Of a stretch of DNA of 64,000 nucleotides, positions 46,492 to 56,007 are shown piece after piece. Source of the stretch: Sphingobacteriaceae bacterium DW12 (GTDB lineage Bacteria; Bacteroidota; Bacteroidia; Sphingobacteriales; Sphingobacteriaceae); the NCBI GenBank assembly GCA_000783305.1, contig JROE01000004.1:310001-374000 (forward strand). The letters run 5' to 3'. Positions within the stretch are counted from its first letter, which is position 1; the number at the start of each line of letters is the position of its first letter. Position numbers and translations under genes: made by a program. The notes under the pieces are model-generated. The model was given only the letters and a program-made list of their open reading frames with translations. It did not search any database and was not told the origin of the DNA.

Positions 46492-47802
46492 CTATTTTAG
46501 GAGGTATAACTCCCCCCTACCCGGCGGTAGGTCATAATTCACAACGCTTGTATTTGCGGCAACGGCTTGTTCGTCTCCATCTTCTTTATCGATCAAGAAT
46601 AGGTTTATAACGGCATCTAGCTGTATGGAACCTGAATGGGGCTGTGCATAATCGAGGTTGACGACCAACAGGTAGGTAGTGGTGTCTTCAACACGTCGAA
46701 ATTCGGCAATCAACAGGCCGGGTGGTGCATAATTCACAAGTTGCGACTGGGACATCACATGGAGATAATCTCCATGCAACAACCCCATAGTAGGATAGAC
46801 AAGGACCGGAAGAGTGTTAAGGAGCTTATTACCGATGACAGATATCTCTTTGTTTAATTCCTTGACTCCTTGATATAGACTATTAGGAGTACCGTGATCA
46901 TCAAAAATACCATTAATGGTATTGTAATAAGAAATTCCCTTCGCTCCCAATGCCAGAGCGCTGTAGTTTTGGACTGCTACCTTGGGGACAGTCATATTTC
47001 CGGGGGCACTTCCTGGAATATCACCCATCAACTGCGTATATAGCCAAAATGGGATCCCCTCTTCATAGGCCCTTTTACGAATAAATCCCCAATCCTTCCA
47101 CAATTTGGAATCTTTCAACGCCACTCCATTATCTATATCTTGGTCGAATACGTAATAATTTGTAGACAACATGGGGGGCTGAACAGTCGACAAGAGAGAA
47201 TTAATGTATGCAGGATATTGTGCATTTTGCCAAGTATAAGTGGGGCTATAAGACTGCAGGGTTACGATGTGAAATAGCTTTTGGGGATCGGCCTGCTTTA
47301 AAAGGTCCAAATCCTGCTTAACTTGAGGCAATTGCTGCAAAAAAGGTTCATCCCAGACAAAATATCCAGCAAATGAACTATACGCACCATACATCGCTAC
47401 CGCTTCAGCAACACTTGTGGGGGTGGTATTGGCTATTTGGGCTGGGTAGTTCTGAAATCCACCAAACCTCGTATAGTCTTGGACAATGACTTTCAAGCCC
47501 AACTCTTCGGCAATACGTAATGCCTCTAAATTGCCGGTAGCAGAAGTAAACGTAGTTTCAAAATGTGTAAAGTTGGCTAATTTGGTATTTTCCAAAATTT
47601 GCTGGTAATAAGGGGTTACAGTACCCGGAACACCATGAAAGGTACTTATTACAAAGCTATCTTGTGCGATGTTGACATTGGCCTTGATCGCTTTGTCAAG
47701 GCGACTAGCATCGCTAGGGGTGAGTGCAATATTCTCATCATTGGATTTGCTACAAGCAAAGCAGCTGATGCAAATAAGGATGCCACTAAATAAATTTTTC
47801 AT
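46492..47802 (-). CDS. Lipoprotein hydrolase-like protein, paralogue B
   Basis: 436 residues, co-linear with paralogue A and sharing long identical blocks (FHGVP, KLANFTHFETTFTS, GGFQNYPAQIANTT, PGNMTVPKVAVQNYSAL). A lipobox (CFAC, Cys17) predicts a lipoprotein, whereas paralogue A seems freely secreted or periplasmic. YFVWDEPFLQQL conserves the likely catalytic Glu. Tandem duplication with different anchoring suggests one copy acts at the cell surface and one in the periplasm. Confidence 0.8.
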   Translation of the reverse strand: MKNLFSGILICISCFACSKSNDENIALTPSDASRLDKAIKANVNIAQDSFVISTFHGVPGTVTPYYQQILENTKLANFTHFETTFTSATGNLEALRIAEELGLKVIVQDYTRFGGFQNYPAQIANTTPTSVAEAVAMYGAYSSFAGYFVWDEPFLQQLPQVKQDLDLLKQADPQKLFHIVTLQSYSPTYTWQNAQYPAYINSLLSTVQPPMLSTNYYVFDQDIDNGVALKDSKLWKDWGFIRKRAYEEGIPFWLYTQLMGDIPGSAPGNMTVPKVAVQNYSALALGAKGISYYNTINGIFDDHGTPNSLYQGVKELNKEISVIGNKLLNTLPVLVYPTMGLLHGDYLHVMSQSQLVNYAPPGLLIAEFRRVEDTTTYLLVVNLDYAQPHSGSIQLDAVINLFLIDKEDGDEQAVAANTSVVNYDLPPGRGELYLLK

Positions 47803-48029
47803 CTGTACATAATTATTGAGGAGTGTTTTCTCTCATTTGCATCAATGAGTTCGTTTCACTCGGTTTGTTTTTTAAAGGTGATGGAAGCTATCAGATTTAT
47901 TCATCACGTGTATGTTTTAAGCGACATTCATGAACTCGCTTTGCTCGGTTATTCATTCCTATGTGTGGTTTGATTGTATCACAATAATCTCATGTCATTC
48001 TCGATCATTGATAAGCTTAGTGGGTAAAA
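47803..48029. repeat. Intergenic region with two diverged REP-like copies
   Basis: ATGAGTTCGTTTCACTCGGT (47845-47864) and ATGAACTCGCTTTGCTCGGT (47930-47949) are related copies in direct orientation, 85 bp apart; the second is framed by ATGAA and TTCAT. No gene is seen. It separates the paralogous hydrolases from the GH99-like gene. Confidence 0.5.
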
Positions 48030-49265
48030 TCATTTCGTATATTTATCATAATTACCTGTCATTACTTCCTTAACCGTTTCGAGATATTTAAACCCATTTT
48101 TCATATCGGGCAAGAGATAGCTTCCTTCAACCCATTCATTCCACGAAAATAGCGTAATCAGTTTTGGTTGATCGGGATGATCATCGCAGTACTGCTTGGC
48201 CTTTTGCAGAAAGGCCCCAAAGGTCTGTGGTGTATCGTGATAATGGACGACATCCTTCTTTCCACTTGCTGGGAATCTGGGTGTATCATCATAAGCAATG
48301 GACACATTCGGAAAGTAAGGGACATTCAATTCCTGATCTAGTCTTTCTCGCTTCTCCATGGACTCTTTGCCCAATTCTAGATAGTCTTCTTTTTGTCCCC
48401 AGCCATATTTGGTTACACTATTTATACCCAAGAAAGCAACAATTTCGTTGATACCTTTACCTTCACTCAAAGAAGCATGTAGTATGCTGGGCTCCATATC
48501 GCCTCCAGCTCTTACCTGAAAATGTAAATCTGGAAAACCTGCCTGACGTACTTCGTCGCGAAAATATTCAAGTGCTATCCTTGTTTTTTCCAAACCACCA
48601 AGCCCTTTGACGAAATTATTCAGGTCAAACACATAAAAAACCGGTGCACCATCGATCTTAAAGTAATTGTCCTTCTTAAAATATTTATCTATGACCCGAT
48701 GTACTACATTATTGAATTCAGGTCGGCCTACGGCACCATGCCACAAAACAGATTCGTCCTTTTGAAATTGATGAACGTTCCAATAGTTACGCTTTACGTC
48801 ATGATTGGCCCACATTAGGTAAAATTGCATTTTATCATTGTTTTTTGCCTTAAGAAAGCCATCATTAAGCGTGCTCTCGAGAAATGGGCCATTATCAAAC
48901 CAGTACCAATCAAATATGAACAGATTCACATGATGATCGGTGGCCGCATCTATCCATTTCTCCATCACTTTAGGGTCGTTGTCCAGTTCGTATCCCCATA
49001 ATGGTTGCTTAGGTTGATAATGTCCATCAAATCTAGGGGTGCCCTTTTTGATGACTTCCCATTCGCCCGTACGCTCTGGCCATAACATATCTCCGAAACG
49101 CTCATCATGATGACAAGAAGGCCAGATATAGGCCGCAACATAGTAGTCCGTAGTTTTGTTTTCACGGCTCTCTCCTTGTTTCGCTTGGCCGTAGCCTGTA
49201 ATGGAAAATAAGGTCGAACATACAAGGAAGTATGTGATGAACAATATTCTTGTTTTTGTTTTCAT
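48030..49265 (-). CDS. GH99/WbsX-like glycan-active protein
   Basis: 411 residues with a signal peptide ending near ITGYGQ. YYVAAYIWPSCHHDERFG, NLFIFDWYWFDNGPFLE, QFYLMWANHD and the C-terminal LFSWNEWVEGSYLLPD are hallmarks of the WbsX/GH99-like domain family, which is related to endo-alpha-mannosidases and found in uptake and polysaccharide loci. It would cut an alpha-linked glycan in the periplasm or at the surface. It lies between the SusD gene (58 bp) and the paralogous hydrolases. Confidence 0.85.
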   Translation of the reverse strand: MKTKTRILFITYFLVCSTLFSITGYGQAKQGESRENKTTDYYVAAYIWPSCHHDERFGDMLWPERTGEWEVIKKGTPRFDGHYQPKQPLWGYELDNDPKVMEKWIDAATDHHVNLFIFDWYWFDNGPFLESTLNDGFLKAKNNDKMQFYLMWANHDVKRNYWNVHQFQKDESVLWHGAVGRPEFNNVVHRVIDKYFKKDNYFKIDGAPVFYVFDLNNFVKGLGGLEKTRIALEYFRDEVRQAGFPDLHFQVRAGGDMEPSILHASLSEGKGINEIVAFLGINSVTKYGWGQKEDYLELGKESMEKRERLDQELNVPYFPNVSIAYDDTPRFPASGKKDVVHYHDTPQTFGAFLQKAKQYCDDHPDQPKLITLFSWNEWVEGSYLLPDMKNGFKYLETVKEVMTGNYDKYTK

Positions 49266-49323
49266 CGGTATAGTTTGTTTTTAATGAAGATTAAGCTCAG
49301 ATTCATTGGTCCATATTGCTAGC

Positions 49324-51105
49324 TTACCATCCTGGGTTTTGCCAATCATTGCCTAAAACAGCTACTTCGGTCAGTGGTATCGGAAAAATCAAAAATTTGT
49401 CTGACCATGAATCGCGGTGCCCTACTACAAAACGCTCATACTTATAGATATCATCATTTTGCTTAGTTATTCGCATTCCAGTAACGAGTTTATCGGTTTT
49501 ATCTAATATTTTCCAGCGACGGACATCCCATACTCGCTGCTCTTCCAATGCGAGTTCAACGGCACGCTCTTTCTGCAGATAGGCTCTCATGATGTTCTTA
49601 TCGGTAATTTGTTGAGGAATGTCTGGCATATGTGCACGATCCCTTATCGGCTTCATCGCAGCTGTCACGGCCTGCCCCGGACCATTGACCTCATTTTCAG
49701 CCTCGGCCAAGTTGAGGTACAATTCTGCAAAACGCATACTTTTCCAAATGGTCCCCGGATTTTGACCGGCAGGTACATTTTGATTGATGAATTTTCTCAG
49801 ATAGTAACCTGTCCTCGTGTATCGTCTATCAGAGGACCGAAGTTCAGATCCTCCTCCTACATAGGTTTGCAAGGTTATTCCAGTACCGGGAGAATAAGAC
49901 CCATTGTAAAAAACTGTAGCAGCAAAACGGGGGTCCCTATTTTCGTAGGGATGCTGGCTGTCATATCCAGAAGCTGTAAAATAGTTTGGTTGTAAATGAT
50001 TATCATCCAAATAAGGTTTGGAAGGATTCAATACGGGCAAGCCTGAGGATTGTACGTCATACATATCAACTAGCTCCTGTGTGGGGCAACTTCCTGCTTT
50101 CTCCAAATCACCGCGTTGTGGAAATCCGTTCATACCGGTAATGAACCCATTGTATAGAGAGGTCGGTAACTGATTTTCCATAATCGTCTCCTTATCACGT
50201 GGTGATTGACTAAAATCTTGATTGGTGATAAAGTAGTTCTCGTAAGACTGCTCTCCGATATCGGAATCATGATAGAGCTGATAGTTACCGTTTGCTTTCA
50301 ATAAATCAATGGCCTCCCGAGCATAGTCTCGGGCTTTCTCCCATTTTACGGGATCATTGGCCAGGTTATACAAGGGGCTTGCGGCATATAGCTGCGCACG
50401 AGAACGCAAAAGTAACATCACCGCTTTGGTCATTCTGCCTTTTTCTGTAGCTACGGTAATCCGCCAGGGTAGCTCGGGGACATTTTTCACATCTTGCCAT
50501 TCCTGGTCAATGTAGTCGGCGATTTCTTGAAATGATTCTGGACGCGTTAGCCCTTTAAAGTCCATATCGATGGGCAAGGGCTCTTTTATGATAGGCATAG
50601 GTCCGTATTTACGACACAACTGCAAATAATACCATGCTCTTAAAACCTTAACTTCAGCTCTAAAACGCGCACGATCAAGCTCGGTATTCATTACCGCTTT
50701 GTCAATGTTGGCTAAAAACACATTGCATTGCCTAATCCCTGACCAGTATGCCTGGTAGACATTTCCATTGCGAGCAGCGTCGTGATGCTGGGTAGGGTCA
50801 TAGGAAGGTGTCAAACTTCCCTTGTACCACATATTAGCAATCAGAGCATCCGGCTCGAGATCATCTGAATCATGAAAAAGATCGGTTACGCTTTCCAAAA
50901 AAGCATAGGTAAAATAACGCGCCCCGCCTTGGTTGACATTCATATTGGTATAGGCACTATTGAGGTAGGCTGCCGCCATTTTGGGGTCATTCCAGACATC
51001 GTCCATCGAAATGCGGCCGTCCGGAGTAATGTCTAGGTATTTCTTGCAACTGGTTGCTACTGCCATTAATCCCAAGAGTATGATGGATAGAAATTTAGTT
51101 TTCAT
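49324..51105 (-). CDS. SusD/RagB-family nutrient-binding lipoprotein
   Basis: 593 residues. The lipobox VATSC places the lipidated Cys at residue 20, followed by KKYLDITPDG. SusD motifs: RAEVKVLRAWYYLQLCRKYGPMPI, RFAELYLNLAEAENEV, ERAVELALEEQRVWDVRRWK, and FPIPLTEVAVL. It follows the STN-type SusC by 23 bp and forms the surface lid of that transporter. Confidence 0.93.
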   Translation of the reverse strand: MKTKFLSIILLGLMAVATSCKKYLDITPDGRISMDDVWNDPKMAAAYLNSAYTNMNVNQGGARYFTYAFLESVTDLFHDSDDLEPDALIANMWYKGSLTPSYDPTQHHDAARNGNVYQAYWSGIRQCNVFLANIDKAVMNTELDRARFRAEVKVLRAWYYLQLCRKYGPMPIIKEPLPIDMDFKGLTRPESFQEIADYIDQEWQDVKNVPELPWRITVATEKGRMTKAVMLLLRSRAQLYAASPLYNLANDPVKWEKARDYAREAIDLLKANGNYQLYHDSDIGEQSYENYFITNQDFSQSPRDKETIMENQLPTSLYNGFITGMNGFPQRGDLEKAGSCPTQELVDMYDVQSSGLPVLNPSKPYLDDNHLQPNYFTASGYDSQHPYENRDPRFAATVFYNGSYSPGTGITLQTYVGGGSELRSSDRRYTRTGYYLRKFINQNVPAGQNPGTIWKSMRFAELYLNLAEAENEVNGPGQAVTAAMKPIRDRAHMPDIPQQITDKNIMRAYLQKERAVELALEEQRVWDVRRWKILDKTDKLVTGMRITKQNDDIYKYERFVVGHRDSWSDKFLIFPIPLTEVAVLGNDWQNPGW

Positions 51106-51128
51106 TCTATTTTTTGGTTGGTAATAAA

Positions 51129-54100
51129 TTAAAAAACAACATTAATCCCGAAGTTAAACACCCGCTGAATGGGATATGCCAATACCCAACTAATCTCGGG
51201 GTCATAGGCTTTTGTTGGCATACGATCCCAAGTGAGCGGGTTCAATGCATTGGCATATATCCGCAAATTTTGCAAGTGTAATTTTGATTTGATCGAAAGG
51301 GGGAATGTGTAGCCCACTTCTACATTCTTAAGTCGCAGATAGGATGCGTCCCAAATAAAAAATTGGTTGACTACGTGATTGGTGTTGGTGGACGAACCTA
51401 AGGCAGGATAAGAAATCTTCTCACCATTGGCGGCTCTTTCGGGGGTCCACGCATTTCGGTGGATATCAAAAAATACACTCGTCCCCCCGGCATTCTCAAA
51501 GATACCATTTCCGGTATATCCTTTACTTACGTTGGCGACACCTTGTAGCAAGAATGAAATATCAAAATCTTTGTAGTTGAGACTAAAGGCCCCTCCAAAG
51601 GTATATTGCGGAACACTGGAGTATAAAATAGGTGCAATATCGTGCTCGCTGATGATTTGGTCACCGGTTAAATCCCTATATTTAAGGTCCCCAGGCCGAG
51701 GCTGTCCCAATCCAATTTGATAAGTAAGGCCAGATTGGTCGATTTCCTCCTGACTCCTCCAGAAGCCATCGGTTAAATAGCCAAACTGCTGACCAATGGG
51801 GAATCCCTGCTGCCTATAGCGGAAAGCATAATCTTCGGTCCGCAAAGGTTCGTCATTGTATATTAAATTGTTCTTTGCATAGTTAAAGTTTAAATTGGCA
51901 TGGAAACCGAAGTCAGGTTTAACGTTTTTACGATACCTTAATTCGATTTCATAGCCCTTATTTTTCACCACCCCTGCATTGATAGGCGGCAGGCCAGACA
52001 ACCCAATTATTTGAGATACCTGTTGTCTGTTGATAAGCATATTGTCCGTATTTTCTTTGAAAACATCCACGACCACATCAAATTGATTAAATAGACCAAT
52101 TTCAAATCCTAAATTGACTTTCGAACTTACCTCCCAACGCAGACTGGGGTTACCTATCAATATCTCATTGATTTTTTGTCCATTAAATAAACTAGGATTA
52201 TAACCACCTCCAGCCAAACTAATGTTATCAAGGTATAAAAAACGAGCACCGCCCAGCCGGTCATTTCCAACTTTACCATAGGAAGCCCGTAGCTTTAATA
52301 GGCTCAATACATCGTTGGCCGCTAGGAACTTCTCTCGGGTCACTATCCAGCTACCTGAAACAGAAGGAAAAAATCCAAAACGGTTGCCACGCGAAAATTG
52401 CTCTGAACCATTGTAACCGGCATTAAATTCAACAAAATATTTACTTTTATACCCATAAGTGAACCGAGATGCAGCTCCCATAATCCGGTACGGCAATCTG
52501 TCACCATTAAGAATCTGCTCGTCCTGCTGAAACAACAACAAACCTGTAAAAGCGTGCTCGCCAAATTCACGACTATAATTTAAAGATCCTTGTAAATTAA
52601 AATATGACATGAAATCTGAACTATTGCTCAGTGCCAATGGTGTATTTTCCTGCTGATCACGCCGACGGTAGACGGGTTGTTCCACTCCATTTTCATCCGG
52701 AACTAAATCCATGATCCATTGCTGAAATGTTTGACGAGCATCGACCCGATAAATAGTCCGAGTGTCGAAGGATGCCATTACTTTGGCAGAAAGGCCGGGG
52801 GTTACAAAATCCAGCTTCTGCTCCATTCCGTAGGAAGCCGTTACGTTGACATTTTTTTGTTGTCGATAGCCTGAGCGATTAATGAGCGCCCATGGTGGGT
52901 TAGATTCGGATAGCGTGGTCAATACCTGACCATCCGGCGTAAGCGGCCCCGGCATGGTGGCGGGATAGATATAAGAATAATACAATAATTGATCGGTACC
53001 ACGATCTGGATTTGGGGCATTTATCAACTCCAAATATCCGGCAACATTAAGAAAGGCACGCAGGTTTTTATTGAGTTCAAGATCAATATTCGAGCGGAAA
53101 TTATAGCGTTTTAAGGAGCTATTGGCATTGTAATCCGTTTGTTCGGTTTTCCACAGTCCATTTTGGTTGAGCGCACCAACATTGACAAAGTAGCGCATGG
53201 CTTTTGCTTTTGCCTGTCCACTCACATTTAAATTAAAACGCTGTTGCATCGTATTGTCCTTAGTTAATATATCCATCCAGTCATTGTCTGGATAGATATC
53301 GGGGCGATCTTGGTTGCGATAGTGCAAAATTGCTTGCTCGCTAAATTTTGAAAAGGCAGGGCGGCCGTCGTTCATCCAAGCTTGATTGGATAATTCGGCA
53401 TATTCTGCTGAATTGACAGGATTCGGGAGCCGATTGAATTGCTGTATTCCGGTCTCACTTGAAAAAGATATTTCAGGCTTTTCAGAAATACCGCGTCGGG
53501 TGGTTACAAGGATGACGCCATTGGCCCCCCTCACCCCAAATACAGCTGTAGCAGAGGCATCTTTCAAAATAGTGACGGTCTGTACTTCATTCGGATCGAT
53601 ATAGGTAAGCTCCCGAGGCACACCATCTACCATGATCAGGGGAGTTTGTCCGTTCAAGGTACGCTGCCCACGTAAGTATAAACTGGTCAAGTCTCTTCCT
53701 GGTTCGCCGCTCTGTTGGACGGTAGTAAGCCCCGGCAAGCGCCCCGCCAGTGTTACGGCAAGGTTGGCCGCAGGGCTTTGCTTTATTTCTTTGGTAGATA
53801 TGGATGCAACTGCTCCAGTGACTGTCTCTTTTTTCTGGCTGCCATAAGCGACCACTACGACTTCATCCAGCGCAGAGGAAATTGCAGATAAGCGTACTGT
53901 TATTTTGGACTGGGCAGCCGACACGACCAATTCTCGTGTCACATAACCCACATTCTTGAATTCCAGCACTTCTCCCTGCTTGGCATCTATGTAGAAAACA
54001 CCATTAACATCTGTCGATGTACCTCGTGGAGTACTTTTTACCAAGACGGAGACACCTTCCAATGGGGTGCCTAATGAATCGGTTACCACACCTTCAATCT

Positions 54101-54464
54101 GTTGCTGCTTCATAGATTCGCTAGGAGATCGTCCTTTTTTTGGTATCAGCGACACAAAGTTTCCCTTGATTTGATAGTCAAAAGGCTGGTCGGCCAGTAA
54201 AACCGATAATACTTCATTCAGCGTCTTATCCCTAACTTTCAAGGTCACTGGCTTCGCATGATTGAAGTACTCGGCCTTGAATAAAAAATTAAATCCACTT
54301 TGTTGCTGGAGATCAACTAGTACAGATTCCAACGAGGCGTCTTTTGCCGTTAAATGGATACGTTGTGCATAGGTGTAAGCCGACACTTGGAATACGCCGG
54401 CAAGCAACAGTATTAAAGTTAGTCTCATAACCCGAAAAAATTGTATGAATTCATCAAATTTCAT
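51129..54464 (-). CDS. SusC-family TonB-dependent transducer with STN domain
   Basis: 1111 residues from ATG 54464 (MKFDEFIQFFRVMRL); a GTG at 54491 in the same frame would add nine residues. Signal segment to about residue 34 (YTYAQ), STN domain about 35-110 (IHLTAKDASLESVLVDL), carboxypeptidase-regulatory-like domain about 120-200, DEVVVVAYG, plug (ILKDASATAVFGVRGANGV), and a barrel ending in FNFGINVVF. The STN domain matches the FecR and sigma genes upstream. Confidence 0.95.
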   Translation of the reverse strand: MKFDEFIQFFRVMRLTLILLLAGVFQVSAYTYAQRIHLTAKDASLESVLVDLQQQSGFNFLFKAEYFNHAKPVTLKVRDKTLNEVLSVLLADQPFDYQIKGNFVSLIPKKGRSPSESMKQQQIEGVVTDSLGTPLEGVSVLVKSTPRGTSTDVNGVFYIDAKQGEVLEFKNVGYVTRELVVSAAQSKITVRLSAISSALDEVVVVAYGSQKKETVTGAVASISTKEIKQSPAANLAVTLAGRLPGLTTVQQSGEPGRDLTSLYLRGQRTLNGQTPLIMVDGVPRELTYIDPNEVQTVTILKDASATAVFGVRGANGVILVTTRRGISEKPEISFSSETGIQQFNRLPNPVNSAEYAELSNQAWMNDGRPAFSKFSEQAILHYRNQDRPDIYPDNDWMDILTKDNTMQQRFNLNVSGQAKAKAMRYFVNVGALNQNGLWKTEQTDYNANSSLKRYNFRSNIDLELNKNLRAFLNVAGYLELINAPNPDRGTDQLLYYSYIYPATMPGPLTPDGQVLTTLSESNPPWALINRSGYRQQKNVNVTASYGMEQKLDFVTPGLSAKVMASFDTRTIYRVDARQTFQQWIMDLVPDENGVEQPVYRRRDQQENTPLALSNSSDFMSYFNLQGSLNYSREFGEHAFTGLLLFQQDEQILNGDRLPYRIMGAASRFTYGYKSKYFVEFNAGYNGSEQFSRGNRFGFFPSVSGSWIVTREKFLAANDVLSLLKLRASYGKVGNDRLGGARFLYLDNISLAGGGYNPSLFNGQKINEILIGNPSLRWEVSSKVNLGFEIGLFNQFDVVVDVFKENTDNMLINRQQVSQIIGLSGLPPINAGVVKNKGYEIELRYRKNVKPDFGFHANLNFNYAKNNLIYNDEPLRTEDYAFRYRQQGFPIGQQFGYLTDGFWRSQEEIDQSGLTYQIGLGQPRPGDLKYRDLTGDQIISEHDIAPILYSSVPQYTFGGAFSLNYKDFDISFLLQGVANVSKGYTGNGIFENAGGTSVFFDIHRNAWTPERAANGEKISYPALGSSTNTNHVVNQFFIWDASYLRLKNVEVGYTFPLSIKSKLHLQNLRIYANALNPLTWDRMPTKAYDPEISWVLAYPIQRVFNFGINVVF

Positions 54465-54576
54465 TGATCTGTGATTTAGATTTACATACACCCTCTGCTT
54501 TTATTTTGCTAAGTTTGTATGCTTGGTTTATAATTGGTGATTTGTTTACTCCTCATTTATAGAGCCCGGTATATCT

Positions 54577-54606
54577 GCAGAATTCTGATAGCCGTCGGAA
54601 TTCTGC
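54577..54606 (-). promoter_or_regulatory. Hairpin between FecR and susC
   Basis: GCAGAATTC at 54577-54585 and GAATTCTGC at 54598-54606 form a perfect 9-bp stem with a 12-nt loop. It lies just after the FecR stop codon, 113 bp before the susC ATG. There is no U-run, so attenuation, processing or mRNA end protection are the options. Confidence 0.5.
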
Positions 54607-54633
54607 TTTGTTCTAACTAGGGCAGACAACGAA

Positions 54634-55818
54634 TTATTGACTCATAATTACCTTTCTCCCTTCTTGTCTGAAATGATAACCTGTATTAGCTTCTAACGCT
54701 TGTAGTAATTCTGACAACAAAACTCCACGCGATAACGTACCCCACAGTGGTACATCTGGAATATTCTTGTCATATTCAAAAGATACATCATACCACCTCT
54801 CTATCTGCCGTAACACCACAGTAAGTTTCTCTCGGTTGACAATAAACTTACCGTCCTTCCAGCCCGTGTAATAGGAAACATTTACGTTCTTTATGTCAAT
54901 ACGCCCGCTACTCATCACCGCTTGTTGACCAGGATGCAATTCTCTGACATCGCCCCTATTCGCAGCTCGAGAGACGTGTACCTTACCCTCAATCAAGGTG
55001 GTCGAGACTAGTGCCTCATTTTCGTAAGCATTGATATTAAATTCAGTCCCTAGCACTTTAACAAACTGCCCACGACTTTTCACGACAAATGGCATGGACT
55101 TGTCGGCGGTCACATCAAAGTATCCTTCACCGGTCAATTCTACTTCTCTCAAATCTCCAATAAAATGGGTAGGATATCGCAAGGAGGAGGCTGCATTCAA
55201 CCAGACCTTGGTACCATCGGGGAGGGTGACCTTGTACTGGCCGCCTTTGGGCACGTCGATGGCATTGATTCCGGGAGTATGTACATCTTGTGATTCTTGT
55301 ACTGCGTAGGCTATGGACCCATCCTTATCTTGTCTGATGGTGACTCCGGCTTCGGTGTATCGAGCGGTACGACTATCGTCGAGCTGAATACGTTCGCCAT
55401 TGGAAAGAGTCAAGACGGCCTTATTGCCGCCGGGCTGTATGTCCGGGTGCAGCCTTGTAATAGAAGTATCCTGAATCTGGGTGGAGCTGCGCTGCATTTG
55501 GAAATAGAATGTAATACCGATAGTGACAAGGGCAACAGCCGCAGCAGTAGCAACATAGAGTTTACGATAAGACCTCTTCTTGGGGGCTGGCTGTAACTTG
55601 GCACGTAAGCGATGCTTAACATCATCCATTAAAAGTTCCACTTCTTCGTTATAGTCGGTAGCGTACGGGGCAGAAAAGGTACGTTGAATAAGTTGCTTAA
55701 GCAATTGCTCATCATGAGGATCGTCGAGACATTCAAATAATTCTTGAAGTTCATAAGACGAAATCTGGTTAGCTAAAAACTTATTATAAAGATCGTGGAT
55801 ATATTGGTATGTTTTCAC
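54634..55818 (-). CDS. FecR-family anti-sigma factor
   Basis: 394 residues from a GTG start at 55818; no in-frame ATG lies near. Cytoplasmic helical N-terminus (about 1-80), transmembrane helix about 87-106 (LYVATAAAVALVTIGITFYF), FecR domain about 130-240 (AVLTLSNGERIQLDDSRT; LPDGTKVWLNAASSLRYP), and a C-terminal domain about 310-390 (VVLRQIERWYDVSFEYD). It should bind the ECF sigma factor encoded upstream and receive the signal from the STN domain of SusC. Confidence 0.92.
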   Translation of the reverse strand: MKTYQYIHDLYNKFLANQISSYELQELFECLDDPHDEQLLKQLIQRTFSAPYATDYNEEVELLMDDVKHRLRAKLQPAPKKRSYRKLYVATAAAVALVTIGITFYFQMQRSSTQIQDTSITRLHPDIQPGGNKAVLTLSNGERIQLDDSRTARYTEAGVTIRQDKDGSIAYAVQESQDVHTPGINAIDVPKGGQYKVTLPDGTKVWLNAASSLRYPTHFIGDLREVELTGEGYFDVTADKSMPFVVKSRGQFVKVLGTEFNINAYENEALVSTTLIEGKVHVSRAANRGDVRELHPGQQAVMSSGRIDIKNVNVSYYTGWKDGKFIVNREKLTVVLRQIERWYDVSFEYDKNIPDVPLWGTLSRGVLLSELLQALEANTGYHFRQEGRKVIMSQ

Positions 55819-56007
55819 AGATTTGCTTTTATAGCCAATACGCTCGAATGTGAAATATCAATAGCTGCTCAAAGTGAAAAAAATAAAAATAATTATAAAC
55901 AACTGTAAAACAGGAAGTTATTTTTTAAAAATAATTACCCCGCACTGATAATGGATACCTAACCGACACCAATAAGATACTTACTTAGCAAAGAGTGTGA
56001 TGGGCAC

